From Atherix ibis (Eukaryota > Arthropoda > Insecta > Diptera > Athericidae): a stretch of 64,000 nucleotides of DNA. The DNA is taken from NCBI GenBank assembly GCA_958298945.1, contig OY282610.1, positions 49,049,667 to 49,113,666 of the forward strand. Reading direction: 5' to 3'. The translations under genes and the position numbers were made by a program. The notes under the pieces are model-generated. The model was not told the origin of the DNA, did no database searches, and saw only the letters and a program-made list of their open reading frames with translations. Position 1 is the stretch's first letter. Each line of letters opens with the position of its first letter. Positions 13,301 through 26,201 of this stretch are shown in pieces.

Positions 13301-13929
13301 ACATTAGGAAACTTTGTTAATTTTGATTTGTTGTTATTTAAATTATTCTTTTAATTTTAAAAATATTATTTATTAAGTAAATTAAATGGTTTTGTTTCTT
13401 ATTTATTAAGTAATCAAAAATACAGTTTATATTTATTTAGTATAATTATAATAACAATACAATATATACAAACATATATATATACATACATTATAAGTAA
13501 TGAAATTATTATAAATTTTATTTTCGTTTTAATTAAATTATTGTTATTTTTTAAGTAATGCAATACAATCTCTTTTTGTATTTGTTTAAATGTGTTTTTT
13601 TCAGTGTCATTTTCTTTTCTTTTCTTTATACACGTATACCATATGTATATCATAAAACGTAACTATTTATATTTTTATTATATTTATGTCGAATTGATAT
13701 AATTTTCTATTCATATAATCTATATATTTACATACATCTACATAGAAATATATAAACAATACATACATGAATATTTAACAACAAAAAAAATGTTTTTTTT
13801 TGTTCATTTATTTGTGCAAAATAGCATATATAAGTATAAAATTATTTGATAAAAATAAATAAATGAATATGAATAAAAAACAAAAATTGCTTTATTTTTT
13901 TTGTTACAAAAGAAGAAAAATACATAATT

Positions 13930-13951
13930 ACACACACACACACACACACAA
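13930..13951. repeat. CA microsatellite
   Basis: About ten CA units in a row, one of several CA tracts in the window. Others are at about 3899, 4478 and 24460. Confidence 0.9.
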
Positions 13952-14329
13952 ACAAACACATAAACAATATATATACATACAACTTATTAAGCAACAAATA
14001 GTAATAGTGATGGTAATATAATGATTTAAAGAGGATTGATTGTCAATCGAAAAACAAACTGAAGGAAATTAATCGACCAATGTCCATCGGTACAAAAGAT
14101 TAACACCCATTTTAATATTATAGAAATAATAATTATAACTAATAAATAATTAAACAAACATAAAGTTGTGCTAATATGTCTACAAAACTCACATATGAAT
14201 ATATAATATAATTTCCATTTGGATTTTTTGTTGTTTTCTTTCTTAAAAAAAAAAACAATTTCTATAATTTTCGGATTTATATATTCTACAATATTATTTA
14301 TTATTTGTGCTTTTTATTACAAATTATAG

Positions 14330-15750
14330 TTTTAACTGTTACCATAACTTGATTGTTATAATTTAAGAACAAAAATTACCACAATAATTTCGACTGGATT
14401 TCATTGCTATGATTTTAGGAAAATGTTCAAAATATAATTTTAAGCCAACCTCATATTTTTTAAAAAATTTCACTATCATTTTCAGCTTTTTTAGTTGATA
14501 TAATTTTACAACAATTTCATAGCTATAATTTTAAGACATTGTTCCAAATATAATTTTAGGCCAACCTCATTTTTTTTTAAATTTTACACCCATAAATGTT
14601 GCTGATATTCGGAATTTTTCTACTATAATTTTCAGCTTTTTTAATTGACATAATTTTAAAAAAAATTTCGTTGCTATAATTTTATAACAATGTTCCAACT
14701 TAAATTTATAAGTCAATCTCATTTGTTGCTGATATGCAAAATTTTCCTACCATAATTTTCAGCTAATATATTTGACATAATTTTTGACCAATTACGTTCC
14801 TATAATTTTACGATAATGTAAAAATTTTTAATATTAAAATTTTAAGCCAACCTCATTTTTTTTTTAAATTGTACACCCATTTTGTTGGTGATATTAAAAA
14901 CCAATTTTCCTTTTTTATTGTTGAGAATATTTCGTTGTTATGATTTAAGACAAAAATTTTTGCTATAATTTTAGAAATATTATTTTAAGATAATTTCAGT
15001 CAAAATATTACTGAAGCAAATTTTGTTTTTTCCTTAGCATTATATTGATTTCGTTGCTAATATTTAAAATTATCTAACTATTAAATTCAGTTATTTAGTT
15101 GATATAATTTTAGGAAGAATTCATTGCTATATAATTTGGAATTTATTTCGTTGATATTGCTTTGTAACAATTTCTTTTGTATAATTTTTGACCAATTTTT
15201 CGACAATAATTTTTAAGTTAATTTCGTTTTTTTTTTAAATATATTTGTGACCCATTTTGTTGCTGCCACTTTTAAACAAATTTTCCTGCTATAATTTTAA
15301 GCTATTTTCATCTATATAAATTTGGATCAATTTTTGTACGATCATTTTGGACCAATTACGTTGTTGTAATTTTGGATGATTTTTGTTGCTATAATTTTAA
15401 ACCAATTTTAGCAATTAAACTAATTTATTTATTATAATTTAAGACAAATATTTTGACTATAAATTTAAGCTAATTTCGCTATAAAAATTTTACAACAACT
15501 TCGTTGCTATAATTTTAAACCAATTTTACTACTATAAATATTGAACCAATTTTATTATTATAATTTTAGCATCAATTTCGCTGCTATATTGTTAGACCAA
15601 TTTTATTTTAAGTTGAGCCAGTTCCATTATTTAGGTTCGAGCCAATTTTATAGCTATAATTTTGAACAAATTTTATTAATATAATTTTCGAACTATATTT
15701 TTGCAACAATTCTGGACCAATTTCATTTTGTGTACATTGTAATTAAGTTA
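14330..15750 (+). repeat. Degenerate tandem repeat, unit like TTCGTTGCTATAATTTTAAG
   Basis: Over about 1.4 kb one 25-35 base phrase recurs with many substitutions, roughly 'ATTTCGTTGCTATAATTTT' followed by 'AAACCAATTTTA'. Clear copies are at about 14402, 14517, 14671, 14785, 15118, 15283, 15386, 15504, 15530, 15556, 15580 and 15648. Neighbouring copies near 15490-15700 lie almost head to tail. It has no coding capacity, and is best read as an ancient decayed minisatellite. Confidence 0.75.
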
Positions 15751-17938
15751 GTTTATAAATAGAAAAGTTTAAAACAAAATTAAAATTAATATTAAAAAAA
15801 ATTTTAAAATAATCATCGGCTAATAATTACAAAAATTTTCTTTTTTTTTTGTAATTTTTATTTTTTGCATTCTTTTGAAAACTGTATTAAAAAATTTATT
15901 TGTCCTCATTTTATTTTTTTATTTATTTAAAAACTCTAATTTTATTGTTTTATAATTATTTTATTTAATTTTTTTTTTTTAATATTTTCTAATAAGAGCT
16001 CTTTACTGAACTGTCAATGTTTTTTTTTAAATAAATATCCTGCACTCACATTATATTTTAAGAATAGAATTTTTAAAAGTCAGATTTCTCTTCAAAAGGT
16101 TTTGCTTCCAGGAATATTTTTCCTTAAGGAACACGACATATTCAATGAAAAAAAAATATATTTATGAATCCGTTTTATTTTAACTACTATTATTAACAGA
16201 AAAATACTGCTATTGACTAAAAAATTGTTATCCCTTAAAAAACAATAGAAAATCATACAACTCAGCTTCTTCAATCAATTAATAAATATGGGTAGCACCT
16301 TTTAAAAGAAAATATAGTAGATTTTACATTAAACAAATTTGATAACAATATTTTTGGAAATATTGTACAATTTGTGTTAAACTAATAATAAATTTTTCAA
16401 TTATGATATTTGCACATATAAAAATGAGGCCAAATTAAAAAATTGCTATTATATAAAAAGAGTATGAACCGAAAAATTATTACCAAAAATTAAAAAACAA
16501 AACTAATAACTAAAAAAAAAAAACAAGTTCGAATAGTAAAAGAAAATTTTCCAAGTTTTAAACAAAAAAAAATGTATAATAAAATATGTAGAAAAATGGA
16601 ACACTCTCGAAAATGTATATCAGAAAATAAATTGCTTTTCATTTACATACACATGCACATAGAGAAGGGAGAAAAAAAAATAATCATAAAACAAAATTCT
16701 CTAAAAAAAATTTCATTTTTCGAAGGAATTTAACTTTTAATTGAATAGTAAATTAACAATTTTCAAAAATAAAAATTAAAACATTTTCACACTTAAAAAA
16801 TAAATTGATAAGAGAAGAGTCAACGTATACTCATATATAAAAACTCAAATGGAAAGTTAATAAATTTGCATGAAGAAAAAAAATAATAGCAAAATACAAT
16901 ATTGATGATATTGAGGGAAAATTTCGTACAGGAACAATACAATAATGAAAATATTGAGTAAAATTTGGTATTTTATTATTTTTTATACTTATAATTTGAG
17001 GAACAGAAGAACTTAAAGGATGGCGAGGATATAATTATTATGAATAAATTAAAAGAAAACATAAACTATACATGGAGAAACAATTTATATTTGAAGATAT
17101 ATAAATATGATAAAAATAATAGAAATTATCTTCAAATATATAAATAAATATAAATATATTTATTATTAAATAATAATTAAGTAAATAAATAAATTAATAA
17201 ATAAATATTAATAGCAATTGATAATTAAAAATAACAATAATTAATAATAATTATCATAAATAATATATAAAATAATAATTATTATAATAATAAATAACAA
17301 TAGTTATAATAAGTATATAATTAATAATAAATATAAAAATACAAAAATGGACAATTAACTATAAAACTAGGCTAATAAGTATGCATGGGATTTCGGTGCG
17401 GATGTACGTGTGTAAATTTGTGAAAAGAATAATTAAATTATAAAAGAAAACTAAAATGAAAACAAACAAACAATTTTTTTAAATATATATAAATGCATAT
17501 GTATATTCAAAATAGTATATATAACAAGAATATTAAGGAAACCCCTTACATTTCCTTTTATATCCCAAAGTATCCGAAATTATCCAAATCCATTATCCTC
17601 AGACCCTTATATACACAAAATCAAAACAACCAAAAAACAAAACGATAAAATATAAAATTAAAACCATAATAAAAAGAAAACTAATAAAATAATAAATATA
17701 TTTAAATAGAAAATTAAATAAAAATTCATAATTAATTTTTTTAGGAACAATAAAAACTATATTTAATTAAGAAGAAAAATAAAGCAACAACAACAACATT
17801 TTTATTTAAATTAAAAATTCAAGGAAAAAATTACTATTATAGATAAATAGAAATAAACAACAAAACAAAATTTAATGAGAAAAAAAAATATTTTATAAAA
17901 TGAAAAAATTTTATAAAAACAAAATTTTTTTAAACATA

Positions 17939-17940
<2 letters not shown>

Positions 17941-18002
<62 letters not shown>

Positions 18003-18020
18003 TGTATATATATATATAAT
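17941..18020. repeat. TA dinucleotide microsatellite
   Basis: An almost pure TA run for about 80 bases with two small interruptions (TACATATATG near 17996). An unbroken open frame through it on the minus strand is an artefact of the repeat. Confidence 0.95.
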
Positions 18021-21000
18021 AAATAGGAAAAAATAAATAAAATATAATAAATATTTATTTAATTTAGTTATTATTTTTTTGATGTGGTAAAAATAAAACA
18101 CAAGCAAGTAAAAATAACATTTTAATTTTCTTCAGTTTAATTTTTATTATTAAATTTTTACTAAAAATTAAAAACAAAAACAAAATCGAAGAGATATTTT
18201 TTTTCTTTTTAATGATATCGAAAAGAGGAATAATTAACAAAAAAGAGAAGAAGAAGGATAAGAACAAGAAGAAGAACATCATTCAATATAAACAACAATA
18301 ATAAAAAAAAAACAACGAAATAAACAAAATTCAACACTAAACAATTTTTAGCTACAATAGAAATGACAAAATGATGGAAAAATAACAACATTTCCAAAAG
18401 CAGGTATAACAACATCATAACCATATAAAAATAACAACAATATCGAAGAAAAAAAACTAGAACGACAGCAAATCTAAAAATGAAAATCTCAAAAAAAGAA
18501 AACTAAGCAGACGAATTTTCAAAAAAAAAAAAAAAAATTATAAGAGAAAAAATAAACATTTCTCAAATCAAAAGCATAAAATAATAAAGAAAATTCCAAA
18601 TTTTCAAAGATTAGAACATTCGGAAAAATTTGAAATTATTGTATAAGAAATTATATAATAAAAATGGCGACAAAAAACTCAGGGTTCCAGCTAAAAAAAG
18701 ATAAAAAAAAAAAGATTTTCTTTTCAAAATTAATGAAAAAGAAAACAACAAAAATGTTGGGAAAATTTTGGATATTTTCTTTTTACTAAATTTATACAAG
18801 TCAAAAAGCAAGAAAAATTAATTAAATTTTAATTTTCAAAGTTCAATAATCAAGCCTAAAAGAATGGCCATCAAGAATTTCGTTGAGTGCAGAAAAATCG
18901 CGTATATTTTCGGAGGAAAAGAAGAAGACATTTTCTCAAGATGGTTTCAATATGGCGGGCTAAAGACTAATTTGAATTCTACAATATTGACAAATGGAAA
19001 GAAATATCAAAGAATGAAATGTAAATTTCTGTAATTTTCGGCAAATCTCAGCTTTTAGCTAAATCCTTATCGATGGACTACATTTGGAGAAGCGAAATGA
19101 AAAAAAAATCGATTTTCGTGAAAATAAAAACGTAATAACTTTGGCTTAATAAATAAATTTGGCAGTGTGAAAAAATTATTTTTTGGCAAAACTTTTGTCG
19201 AGGAAGAACATCTTAATGAGTTGAAGAGAATCTTTCTTATCAGCTTTGAAAGGAAAAAAATTGGTCAACAATATCAAAAGAAGAAAAAAGTGTAAATATT
19301 TTTTTTTGAAAATTACTCAAAGCTATACGAATACAAGAAAAATAAGTAATATAGCAGCAATAAAGATCATCAATAATAATAATAAATATGAACAGCTTGC
19401 ATATAAAACATAACATCACATTAACTCTGACATATCAACAAAAAGAAAAAAAAGACTAATGAAAAATCTTCTCAAAATGAATAAATGTCAAAATTTTTGG
19501 AAAATTTTCGGCTAAATTTCTATCGTTGAATATTGAGTATATAATAAAGGTTAATCAGCCAATCAAATCAATTGGATTTCAAGTTTTGTTTGAATTTTTC
19601 AAATTATTAATCGAATCATTTCAATATTTTCCCATTAAAAGTTAACAAAGCATAATCTCAGCAATTCCTCTTATAAAAATTATTTCCCAAAATCAAAAGT
19701 ATCAACTTTTTACAATACATAAAAAATTTATGTTGAAAATTAAAATAAATAAAATTTTCATTTGAATTGCGAGCGGCCATTTTGTGCAAATATCAAACAA
19801 GGCTGGCACATGTCAAATGCTCATCGGTGATTGATCAGTACTCGTAACATAAACTGTCTGTGCTCGTTCATATGTGATAATAAAAATTAAGTAATTTATT
19901 TAGATTTTTATAATCTTTAACCATTTATTATTTAAAAAAAAAAATATTTTTGTATTTTTGTAAATTCAAATACTCTGAATTTTCCAAGTTATCAATATAC
20001 TTTCTTGCCAAAACTTTACTCACCTTCATTTCGAATTATTACCAATAACTTTTTTGCTATTAATTTTTTTGTTATTGATTTTTTATCAAATTGATAATAA
20101 ATAATCATTATAAAATTTTGTCTAGGGCTGATTAACGTTAATTATCAATAAATATTCAACGAATTTTAACATCCTCAGTTCGATTTAATACGATTTAACA
20201 GAAAAAAATCGTTTAAAAATAATTTTTATTTAAATATATTATGTTTAGATAAATATACAATTATAATTAATATATTGTATATTAAAAAGAAAAGTCATGC
20301 AAACAAAAAATTATTAATAGCCATTTGGTAAAAATGATAGAATTTGATCGAAGCGTTTATATATGATTTCCAATAGAATCCCTTAAAACTCCTTAACGCC
20401 AAACCGTTTACAAAAAAAATTTATATCTAACAATATCAATTAAAATAGCTGGTCTTTTATTAAAAATTTATAAAAACCGTTATTTGAAAATATTTGAAAA
20501 TTTTGAGTTTTTTATTTTGATTTAATTGAAATTTTTTTTCGAAAATAAAAAAAAAACAAATGTTTTAAACTGTTCTTTTTCTTTTGAAAATATTTTAAAT
20601 AAAATCAAAAATAATTGGTTTTTTTTTCTCTTTACAAAATGGAATACAGACTATTTCGAATATTGTCAGATATAAATCGTAAACGGCTCCCCATCACATG
20701 TTATATAAATAAAAATATATTAAAAATAATAATATTAAGAGAGAAAAAAATAAGCAAATAAATAAATACATACATAAACACATAAGTCTATATTATAATA
20801 TATAAATAGAACTAATAACTATTATAATATGAAACAAATATATTTAAAATAATATGCATAATATTAAATACTCACCTTTGCAGTAATACGTACATATATA
20901 TATATATAGATACATCCATACATACATAAATAAGTTAAATATTAAATTATATTCAACTATATTTAATATCAAATAATTACTATAAATGAAGGGAAAAAAA

Positions 21001-21769
21001 ACATTGAAAGGAAACTAACTACAATACAAATAAATAGGAAATAGAAACTGAAAGTAATTAATTTTACAAAGATAAGAAGAAAAAACTAACGTTTATAAAA
21101 TGCACTCAGATTAATTTAAAAGTAGACACGATATGGAATATCTTAAATATGCACATAAAATAATATTGAATAAAATCTATAAACAATTTGAAAAATTTTA
21201 ATTGGCATAGAAACTATTTACAAAAAAATTAAACGAAAATAAAGATGAACATGCATTTTATGAACGTTTTGACGTGTATTTTCTCCTTTTTTTTGTACAC
21301 AATAAATATTAATCATAGCTACATAACAATTTTCAAATAATAATAATTCCAATAACATAATTAACAGTATTACAATATTCTTAATTCAATTATATAATCT
21401 AATAAGTAAAAAACAAACGCATATTTATATATTTCAGTAAGCATAATTAATAATTGCAATGTTTAGAAATAGATTCAATAAGTCAGCATAACAGAAAATA
21501 GTATTTATTGCCTGAAAGCTGATGATTATATTAAAAATAGTGACGTAAAAATCAATGAAAAAAAATCAAACCCATTTAAAATGACCAGTGAGAAAGGACT
21601 ATTTTGAATATAATTCAATACAAGTTTATGTCAGAACACAAACATCGATTCGAAAAATCCTTACATAACTACAATATAAACAGGCTAGAGAAATGTAATT
21701 TAAAAAAATTGAAATTCAATAATTAAAATGAACAGAAATAATTATAGAAAACTTAAAAAAGGATAGTCG

Positions 21770-22390
21770 TCTTTTTTTTTTGGTAAAGTCTTACCAAAAA
21801 TATAAAATGTTCAGCTAGAAAACTTTACTCAAAACGATATTTTTCTGAAAAATCTCTGGAGCTTTTTTGTAAGAATATTTACTCAAAATGAAGGCGATTT
21901 TTACATAACATAACGCATTTTCTCAAAAATTATATATATATTTTTTTACTACCATAAATAAAATCATTATTCAATACGTGTTTTTTTGTTGGAAAACTTA
22001 CTTTAAAATAACAATTTCAGTTAGAAAGCTTTTCTCCAAAAAAAAAACATGTTTTTTCGTTAATCTACACTCAAAAAAAAATGGTTTATTTAAAAGTGTC
22101 CTCTTTTTTAAATTAAAAAATTTAGTCAAACAATTTTTTTTTGGAAAAACCTTTACTGAAAATAATTTTTCATTTTTCTTGAAAAGCTTTATTAAAAAAA
22201 AATATTTCTAAGTTTAAATGGGAGTGGTTTTGTTGGAAAGCTTCGCTATAAAATGCGTTTATTCCAAAAAAGCTTTATGCCAAATGGCGTTCATAATAAA
22301 AATGCTTTATACAACATTGAGGGCATTTTTTTACGATTTTATACTAAAAATTAAAATTTCTTTTGGAAAACTTTACCAAAAATTGTAAAT
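21770..22390 (+). repeat. Degenerate tandem repeat, unit like TTGGAAAGCTTTACTCAAAA
   Basis: A phrase of about 35-60 bases of the form 'TTTTTGGAAAACTTTACTCAAAATGGCGATTTTT' in decayed form recurs at about 21780, 21814, 21871, 21988, 22017, 22139, 22177, 22232, 22266, 22300 and 22363. The best shared parts are GGAAA(A/G)CTTTA and CAAAATG(A/G)CG. An open frame at 21978-22211 through the repeat is not a gene. Confidence 0.65.
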
Positions 22391-22980
22391 TGAAACAAAC
22401 CAAAAAACTTAAGCACAAATAATGCATATTCAAATACTATACAAATTTTAAAGTCCTGGTTATTCTACTGCTGAGTAGGAAAAAAACCATTTAATATTTA
22501 ATAAAATATGATCAAAACACATACTTAAAAAATTACAAAAATATGAATAAAACTATACTTGACAAAAACTAAAACAAAAATGACAAAAGAAAAAGAAAAT
22601 TTCAAACAAAATAATTAATTGAAATTTTTTTTTAAATCAGTTGCAATAGCCCGAAAGCAGAATATTTTCTTTTAAAGAAAATATTATGTTTACAAAATAA
22701 ACTGCATTTTTCAATATGCAAAAATAAATTAAAAAATAATAATAAAAATAAATCTAAAAACTAATTGAAAATAATAAATAATAATTTAAATAATAATAAT
22801 AAATAGTCATAAATAATAATAGAATAATAATTATAATAATATTAAAATAATAAATCCATTAAAACAGATATCCAATAAGAAAATATATTGCATAAGTTAA
22901 GTAATTACAATAGTTATAATAGTCGAATCAGTACACTTAATTAATATTATTTATGCCATAATAAATGTAATAAAAATAAG

Positions 22981-23034
22981 TGTGGTGAGTTTTCATTGTA
23001 AAAAAAAACGGAAAGAAAATTACAACTCACCACA
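22981..23034. repeat. 11-bp perfect inverted repeat TGTGGTGAGTT
   Basis: TGTGGTGAGTT at 22981-22991 is the exact reverse complement of AACTCACCACA at 23024-23034, with a 32-nt A-rich loop. A further direct copy of AACTCACCACACAT lies at about 23118, followed by similar downstream words (CACTTTCAGTTTTACTATAAA versus ACTTTCACCATAAA), so the right arm is also part of a direct repeat of about 95 bp. Confidence 0.7.
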
Positions 23035-24102
23035 CATTCACTTTCAGTTTTACTATAAATCAGTAAAATAAACTAATGCAAAATCGTGGTGTATATGAAT
23101 AGAACATTTTTAAAAAAAACTCACCACACATCCATCTTAACTTTCACCATAAACATAACAAAATGGCGCCTCATAACACCATTGCTACAAAAGCGATAAT
23201 AGAAGAAACACATTTATTTCTTCGCCATTTTGCTTGTTTTTAATTTATTTTTATAAAAAAATAAAAACATGATTGTTAAAAAAATATGATAATACATTCG
23301 AATAATTATATATTATACCGTGCTAATCACCATATCTCCAAATGAAGAAGGAATAATTGGAAAAATTGAAGAAATAAATAATATTTAATAAAAATAAACC
23401 AATAAATAAAGATTATTTCGAACTAAAATTTATAAAAACCAAAAATATAAATAAAAACTGATTCAGTTGCAATAGCCCAAAATCGTGTTCGAACAATTGA
23501 AAAAATGCAGAATTAACATTCCGAAAGCTGTTGAACTTCAACCATAATATGACAAATAATTAAATATGAAAAAAAAAAACAAATCAATAAACATTAAAAC
23601 AGAACTAAAAAATGTCATCGTAAAAAGAAAATTTAATAATATAAAAATACAGAATACACATAATACTTTTACAGTATATTCATTGTTCTAATAATATAAT
23701 TATTTTTTATTTCTACACTTTTTATTTGATAATTTAACAACCTGCAAAAAAAAAATCATAAAATTCATCTTTTTTCTTTCGTATATCTTAAAATAAGTTT
23801 ATAACCAGTAAAAAATTTCAATTGTCATCACGATAAAAGACAAAAAAATCCGGTAAAATTAAAAATTATCCAAACGCAAACTGATACAATCACACAACCA
23901 AGCATAACACATACACACATTAAAACCATATGATTTTTATAGTATTTTCATTTCTGTAAATACTAATTTTAATTAAAAATATCATTTATTCAAAATAGTT
24001 TCAGATCCAAATAGTAAGTTTATCCATACTTATCCAAAAAAAATAGTATCACTACTACTTATCTTCGAAAAATCAGAATCTAAATTTTTTATTAGCAAAA
24101 AA

Positions 24103-24272
24103 AACAGTCTAAATTTATGGTAAGGAAAAAATAATTTTATAGTAAAAAATAATTAAATTATAGAAAAGAAAATTTTTAATTTACAGTAAAGAAAAAATTA
24201 TTTTGTTGTAAAAAACAGTCTAAATTTATAGTAAAAATAATTTTATAGTTAATTTTAAAAACAGTAAAATTT
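24103..24272. repeat. Short degenerate direct repeat around CAGTCTAAATTTATAGTAA
   Basis: CAGTCTAAATTTATGGTAA at about 24107 recurs as CAGTCTAAATTTATAGTAA at about 24217, each followed by AATAATTTTATAGT. In between are weaker copies (AATTTACAGTAAAGAAAAAA). This is decayed tandem DNA with no coding content. Confidence 0.55.
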
Positions 24273-26163
24273 CAATTGAAAAAAAATTATTGTTTAAATT
24301 TAATTACATAATAAAAAATTTTAAATATTAGAGAGAAAAATAAAACAACGAACAAAAAATTATTAAAATAATTATGTAACATATTTTAATATCAAAGTTT
24401 AATAGAAGTTTATTAATAAATTTGTTTTCATTAAATTGATATTTATGAAAAAACTAAATACACACACACACACACTCAATCAGAACAAACAAACAAAAAA
24501 TAATCGAAAATGAATTAACAGAAATTCTTTGTAAGATGAAAAAAAGGTTAAAATTGAACAATATTCTAACTCTAAACAATAGTTCAACCATAAGAAAAAT
24601 AAAGTTTACATGTTTAATAAATTGATCGTAAACTTTTTCTTTATAAAAATGCACTATAACTTGGTAAAAAAAAAGAGGACAAAAATGACGTTCATTAAGC
24701 AGCAAAAAATATGTGCAAAAAGCATAAACAATTTTATACCGTATGATCTTAGGATTCAAAATACAATAAAATGGCCGCCGCTTTTATTTTTAGCCGTCAC
24801 TATAAACATACATGCATGACTAATATATACCAAAAACACACATACCAATGCAAATACATATAGACAATAAGAAAAGTAAACAAATACAAACTTACATTAC
24901 AGATAAATTCATACACTTACAGACACATACACAAATATCTATCACAATAGCTATAATAATCATAATAATCAGAATAATAATAATATTAATAATAATAATG
25001 ATAATCGAATTAGTAATAATAATAATAATTATAATTCCATTTATTATTATTAATTAAAAATACATAAATAAATATTGATATTAATACTATAATCCTTACA
25101 ATATAAATGTTAATTTTATAGCCACAAACAAAATACAATAGACACAATAAAAATTATACTAAGTAATAATAATAATAATAATAATAACAATAATTAACAA
25201 AATATATAAGATATAATAAATATATTTCAATATTTTTAATTAATTATATATTATATAATTTAAGTTAATTTGAAAAACTGCAATAGCCCAAACGTATAGC
25301 CTAGCCAGCTATACTATACAAAAATAATTCGATCCTAAATGAAAAGTAAATTTTGCTTTTCACCATAAATTGAATAAAAAATAAATACAATAAAATAAAT
25401 GAGAATAGAATTTTCAAAGAAGAACAATTTAATAAAAAAATAAATAGATTCGAAAAAGTAATTATTAAAAAAAACATGAAGAATCAATAATGATAGAGAA
25501 CTTTATAGTAGTTGCCAGAGAGAAACATGCAAAAATACACTTTAAAGTTTCAAGTATAAATAAAGGAGCAATCCGGAAGAAAAGGCAATACGAAACAGAT
25601 AAAAGAAAAAGAAAAAAGTAGAGTTTTCTTAGAAAAGGATAAAAGTAAGCATCTATAATAGGAAGAGAAAAAGCAGTATTACAAATAAATAATAAAAAAG
25701 ACAGAAAAGGATTAAGAATGGAAATCATATAGGAGCATAAAACTTTAACACATACATAAAAATAAAACAAAAGAAGAAGTATGAGAGTTGAGAGAAACCA
25801 TAAGTGTAGCCAACATTCAAATGAAAAATAGAAAAAAAAACAACCATAAAATAAAGATTAAAATTGTTCTCGACTAGAAATGAGAATAACAAATAAACTT
25901 TTAAATGGAATAAAAAATAGCAGTTTTCCTTCATACTATCGAGAAAAAAAACTCTAGTCTACGGAAAACACGAAAAAAAGCCAAAAAGAAAAAGAATAAA
26001 ATAAATGATAAATTATAAAATATTTAAAAAAATACATAATCAAAAACAAATAAATATATTTTATTTTGAAAATATGTACACTTTTTAGTGTATTTATGAG
26101 CACGATATTGAAAACTATAATAAAATAAATAGTATAGGAATTAAGCGATTCATGAGATGAAAT

Positions 26164-26201
26164 GACAGAGAGAGAGAGAGGGAAAGAGAAATGATACAAA
26201 G
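26164..26201. repeat. GA-rich microsatellite
   Basis: GACAGAGAGAGAGAGAGGGAAAGAGAA on the plus strand. The run contains several GAGAG cores, but I see no other regulatory context. Confidence 0.8.

Noticed and set aside
15630..15650. GGTTCGAGCC resembling a tRNA T-loop
   Set aside because: It lies in the AT-rich decayed repeat with no acceptor stem, anticodon arm or A box around it.
17811..18811. Four overlapping minus-strand open frames rich in Phe, Ile, Leu and Tyr
   Set aside because: They run through a TA microsatellite and poly-A tracts, where stop codons are depleted on one strand. There is no motif and the composition is pure AT bias.
24848..25057. 69-aa Ile-rich frame that looks like a membrane protein
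   Set aside because: It is translated from AAT/ATA microsatellite and has no other coding sign.
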